NCBI GenBank assembly: GCA_965230045.1
Contig: OZ245940.1
Location: 3,534,001 to 3,598,000, forward strand
Reading direction: 5' to 3'
DNA from: G963662905 sp965230045
GTDB lineage: Bacteria > Bacteroidota > Bacteroidia > Bacteroidales > WRLA01
Length of the DNA stretch: 64,000 nt
Part shown: positions 62,041 to 64,000 of the stretch, one piece after another
Numbering within the stretch: the first letter of the stretch is position 1
How the letters are laid out: each line of letters opens with the position of its first letter
Notes under the pieces: model-generated
What the model saw: the letters and a program-made list of their open reading frames with translations, nothing else
The model's database searches: none
What the model was told of the DNA's origin: nothing
Translations under genes and position numbers: made by a program

Positions 62041-64000
62041 AATATAAGGAACTAATCAACTTTGAGCCAATTACGGAAGTTGTAAAATTTAGCGAAACAC
62101 ATAAAACCGATTATCAGAAAAATCTTGTTAAGACTTTCGTTTTTTCAGATACCTTCAAAAAAGTTCTGATACCATTAATGGTTAGGAATCTAAATTTTAA
62201 TCATGAAGGTGAAACTTTCGGACTACAGGTGGTTGGTAATTATGGTACTGGTAAATCACACCTAATGTCTCTGGTTTCATTAATTGCAGAAAATGAGCAA
62301 TTAATTGAATTGGTAAAGGATGATAGCCCGCAAAAGGAACTGAAAAAAATAGCCGGTAAATTCAAGGTACTTCGATTTGAATTGGGTGGTACAGAAAGTT
62401 TATGGGATTATATCACCTTCAAAGTTGAAGTCTTTTTTAATGATGTAGGTATTAACTTTTCTTTTGATGGTCATGGCGCTTTATCTTATGCTGATAAACT
62501 AAAACTCATGATGGCTGAGTTTGAAGAAAAGTTCCCAGAAAAAGGTTTCATGGTGGTAATTGATGAAATGCTGGCATATTTAAAAGGACGTAGCACTCCC
62601 GACAAACTTAATCAGGACTTACAAGTATTACAGGCTTTAGGGCAAGCCTGCGATTCATCCAAATTTAAATTTGTATTTGGTGTTCAAGAAATGATCTATC
62701 ATTCCCCTGAGTTTCAATTTGCAGCAGACATGCTTCAAAAAGTAAACGACAGGTATAAAGATATAATGATTACCAAAGAAGATGTTGCATTCATTGTAAA
62801 AAATCGCTTACTCAGTAAAACCGAGCACCAAAAGCAGAAAATAAAAGATCACTTGGATAGCTTCCTAAAGCTCTTTACTGATATGCACGGCAGAACACAG
62901 GATTATGTAGAACTCTTTCCTGTACACCCTACATATTTCGAAAATTTCGAGCGTATAAAAATTGCAAAAAGCCAACGCGAAATACTTAAAACCCTATCAA
63001 ATCAATTTCAGAAAATCCTTGATTTAGATATCCCATGCGATAACCCGGGGCTTCTTACATACGACCACTACTGGGTAGATATGAGTAATGACCAGGGCTT
63101 AATGGCAATACCTGATGTCCGCAGAGTTAAAGAAGTTACTGAAACCATAAATGATAAAATAGACAGTTATTTTACTGGTGCACGTTCCAAAAAGAAACAC
63201 GTTGCCAATCGAATCATTAATGCTTGTGCAATTAAAATCCTGCAACATGAATTAAATAAACAAAATGGCACAAACACAGAACATCTGGTTGACGACCTGT
63301 GCCTGACAGATATATTAGCAGATGACAGGGATTTTCTAATTGACATTATGGACTCCACTTCTCAGCAAATCATAACCGCAACTTCCGGGCAGTATTTTGA
63401 TAAGGATGCGGAAAATGGAGAATACCATTTGCGCATTGAAGGAGGTATCAACTTCGACCAAAAAATAAAGGATTATGCGGATACTATGGCTGATGCTCAA
63501 AAAGATGAATACTTCTACAAATTTTTAGAGGTCAACCTGCCCCTAGACAATGATACCTACAGAACAGGTTTTAGAATTTGGGAGCATTCAATTGATTGGA
63601 AATCTCATAAAACCTATCGAGATGGTTATATCTTCTTTGGCAATCCAAATGAGAAATCAACAACTCACCCAAGGCAACATTTTTACATGTACTTCATGCC
63701 CATCTTTGATGATTCAAAGAAAAAGAGAAACCATGAAGAAGATGAAGTGTATTTTATTATGGACGACCTTTCCAATGAATTTAAAAGTGCTGTTACACTA
63801 TATGGAGCTGCATTAGCATTGGAAGTACGTGCCGATTCTTCTCAGAAAGCAATATATCGTCAGAAAATTGATGAACTAAATAAAAAAGCACGTGCCTTAT
63901 TCGACCAGGAATATGTGCAAATCACAAAAGTTGATTACAAAGGCAAAGAGCTTCCATTAAATGGTTACCCCTTACCCGGAGATGGTTTTACGAAAGAGCA
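62037..64000 (+). CDS. BrxC/PglY-like ATPase, DUF6079-type (3' partial)
   Basis: At least 654 residues; it continues past the right edge. Start ATG at 62037 overlaps the BrxF-like stop. A large P-loop ATPase: Walker A VVGNYGTGKSHLMSLVS (~62-78) and Walker B FMVVIDEMLAYLKG. The region FKFVFGVQEMIYHSPEF and the later part (LYGAALALEVRADSSQKAIY) fit the DUF6079/BrxC-PglY group of ~1200-residue proteins. In BREX type 3 the order is brxF-brxC-pglXI-brxHII-pglZ-brxA, so a methyltransferase, helicase and PglZ should follow outside the window. Confidence 0.68.
   Translation, partial: MKYKELINFEPITEVVKFSETHKTDYQKNLVKTFVFSDTFKKVLIPLMVRNLNFNHEGETFGLQVVGNYGTGKSHLMSLVSLIAENEQLIELVKDDSPQKELKKIAGKFKVLRFELGGTESLWDYITFKVEVFFNDVGINFSFDGHGALSYADKLKLMMAEFEEKFPEKGFMVVIDEMLAYLKGRSTPDKLNQDLQVLQALGQACDSSKFKFVFGVQEMIYHSPEFQFAADMLQKVNDRYKDIMITKEDVAFIVKNRLLSKTEHQKQKIKDHLDSFLKLFTDMHGRTQDYVELFPVHPTYFENFERIKIAKSQREILKTLSNQFQKILDLDIPCDNPGLLTYDHYWVDMSNDQGLMAIPDVRRVKEVTETINDKIDSYFTGARSKKKHVANRIINACAIKILQHELNKQNGTNTEHLVDDLCLTDILADDRDFLIDIMDSTSQQIITATSGQYFDKDAENGEYHLRIEGGINFDQKIKDYADTMADAQKDEYFYKFLEVNLPLDNDTYRTGFRIWEHSIDWKSHKTYRDGYIFFGNPNEKSTTHPRQHFYMYFMPIFDDSKKKRNHEEDEVYFIMDDLSNEFKSAVTLYGAALALEVRADSSQKAIYRQKIDELNKKARALFDQEYVQITKVDYKGKELPLNGYPLPGDGFTKE

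Overview
The window comes from a marine or environmental Bacteroidota, most likely in the Saprospiria/Cytophagia/Chitinophagia range. The evidence is several proteins with signal peptides and type IX secretion (T9SS) C-terminal sorting domains, a PKD-rich giant surface protein, LytS/LytTR regulation, DUF3857 and DUF5723 proteins, TAnnTTTG-type -7 promoter boxes, and a cysteate synthase-like enzyme of the kind linked to sulfonolipids.

Layout. (1) 1-5 kb: type I restriction locus in the order hsdS (cut by the window edge), DUF4062 protein, AlbA_2/Schlafen-type ATPase with winged helix, hsdM. Four 18-bp phased repeats lie between the AlbA_2 gene and hsdM. (2) 5-36 kb: ordinary chromosome. It holds a T9SS BNR-repeat protein, a transglutaminase-like membrane protein, an HD hydrolase, a LytS/LytTR pair, a DUF1566 lipoprotein, a REP-associated tyrosine transposase (RAYT), guanine deaminase, a 3474-residue PKD adhesin, an EamA transporter, a DUF5723 protein, YchF, secreted endonuclease I, a cysteate synthase-like enzyme and a cupin. 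Four copies of a ~350-bp palindromic repeat are scattered here, one next to the RAYT gene. (3) 36.4-46.5 kb: an array of defence and accessory genes, all on the minus strand and separated by structured attC-like sites: AbiEi/AbiEii/AlbA_2, a PLD nuclease with helicase-associated domains, McrB/McrC, and a serpin-like secreted protein. For three cassettes the first 8-9 bases are complementary to the R'' box at the same cassette's 3' end, which is the hallmark of integron cassettes. An internally deleted tyrosine recombinase sits at the head of the array. (4) 47.4 kb to the right edge: an integrative element that starts at the 3' half of a tRNA-Pro gene. It has its own integrase, an unknown protein, an excisionase-like protein and a DUF3987 primase/helicase-like gene broken by two insertion sequences (IS1380 family and IS66 family, both with intact ends and target duplications). 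Its cargo is a RecQ-like helicase with an N-terminal nuclease-like domain, a membrane coiled-coil partner, and the start of a BREX type 3-like operon (BrxF-like, BrxC/DUF6079-like).

How the genes work together. At least five DNA-targeting or abortive defence modules lie in 64 kb: type I RM, AbiE, PLD-HA, McrBC, and BREX-like plus RecQ-nuclease. Three different mobility routes are visible: an integron-like cassette array, a tRNA-targeting integrative element, and RAYT-mobilised palindromes. The most interesting observation is the integron-like array in a phylum where integrons are little described. The second is the pair of AlbA_2/winged-helix genes, each with its own helically phased repeat array starting at its stop codon.
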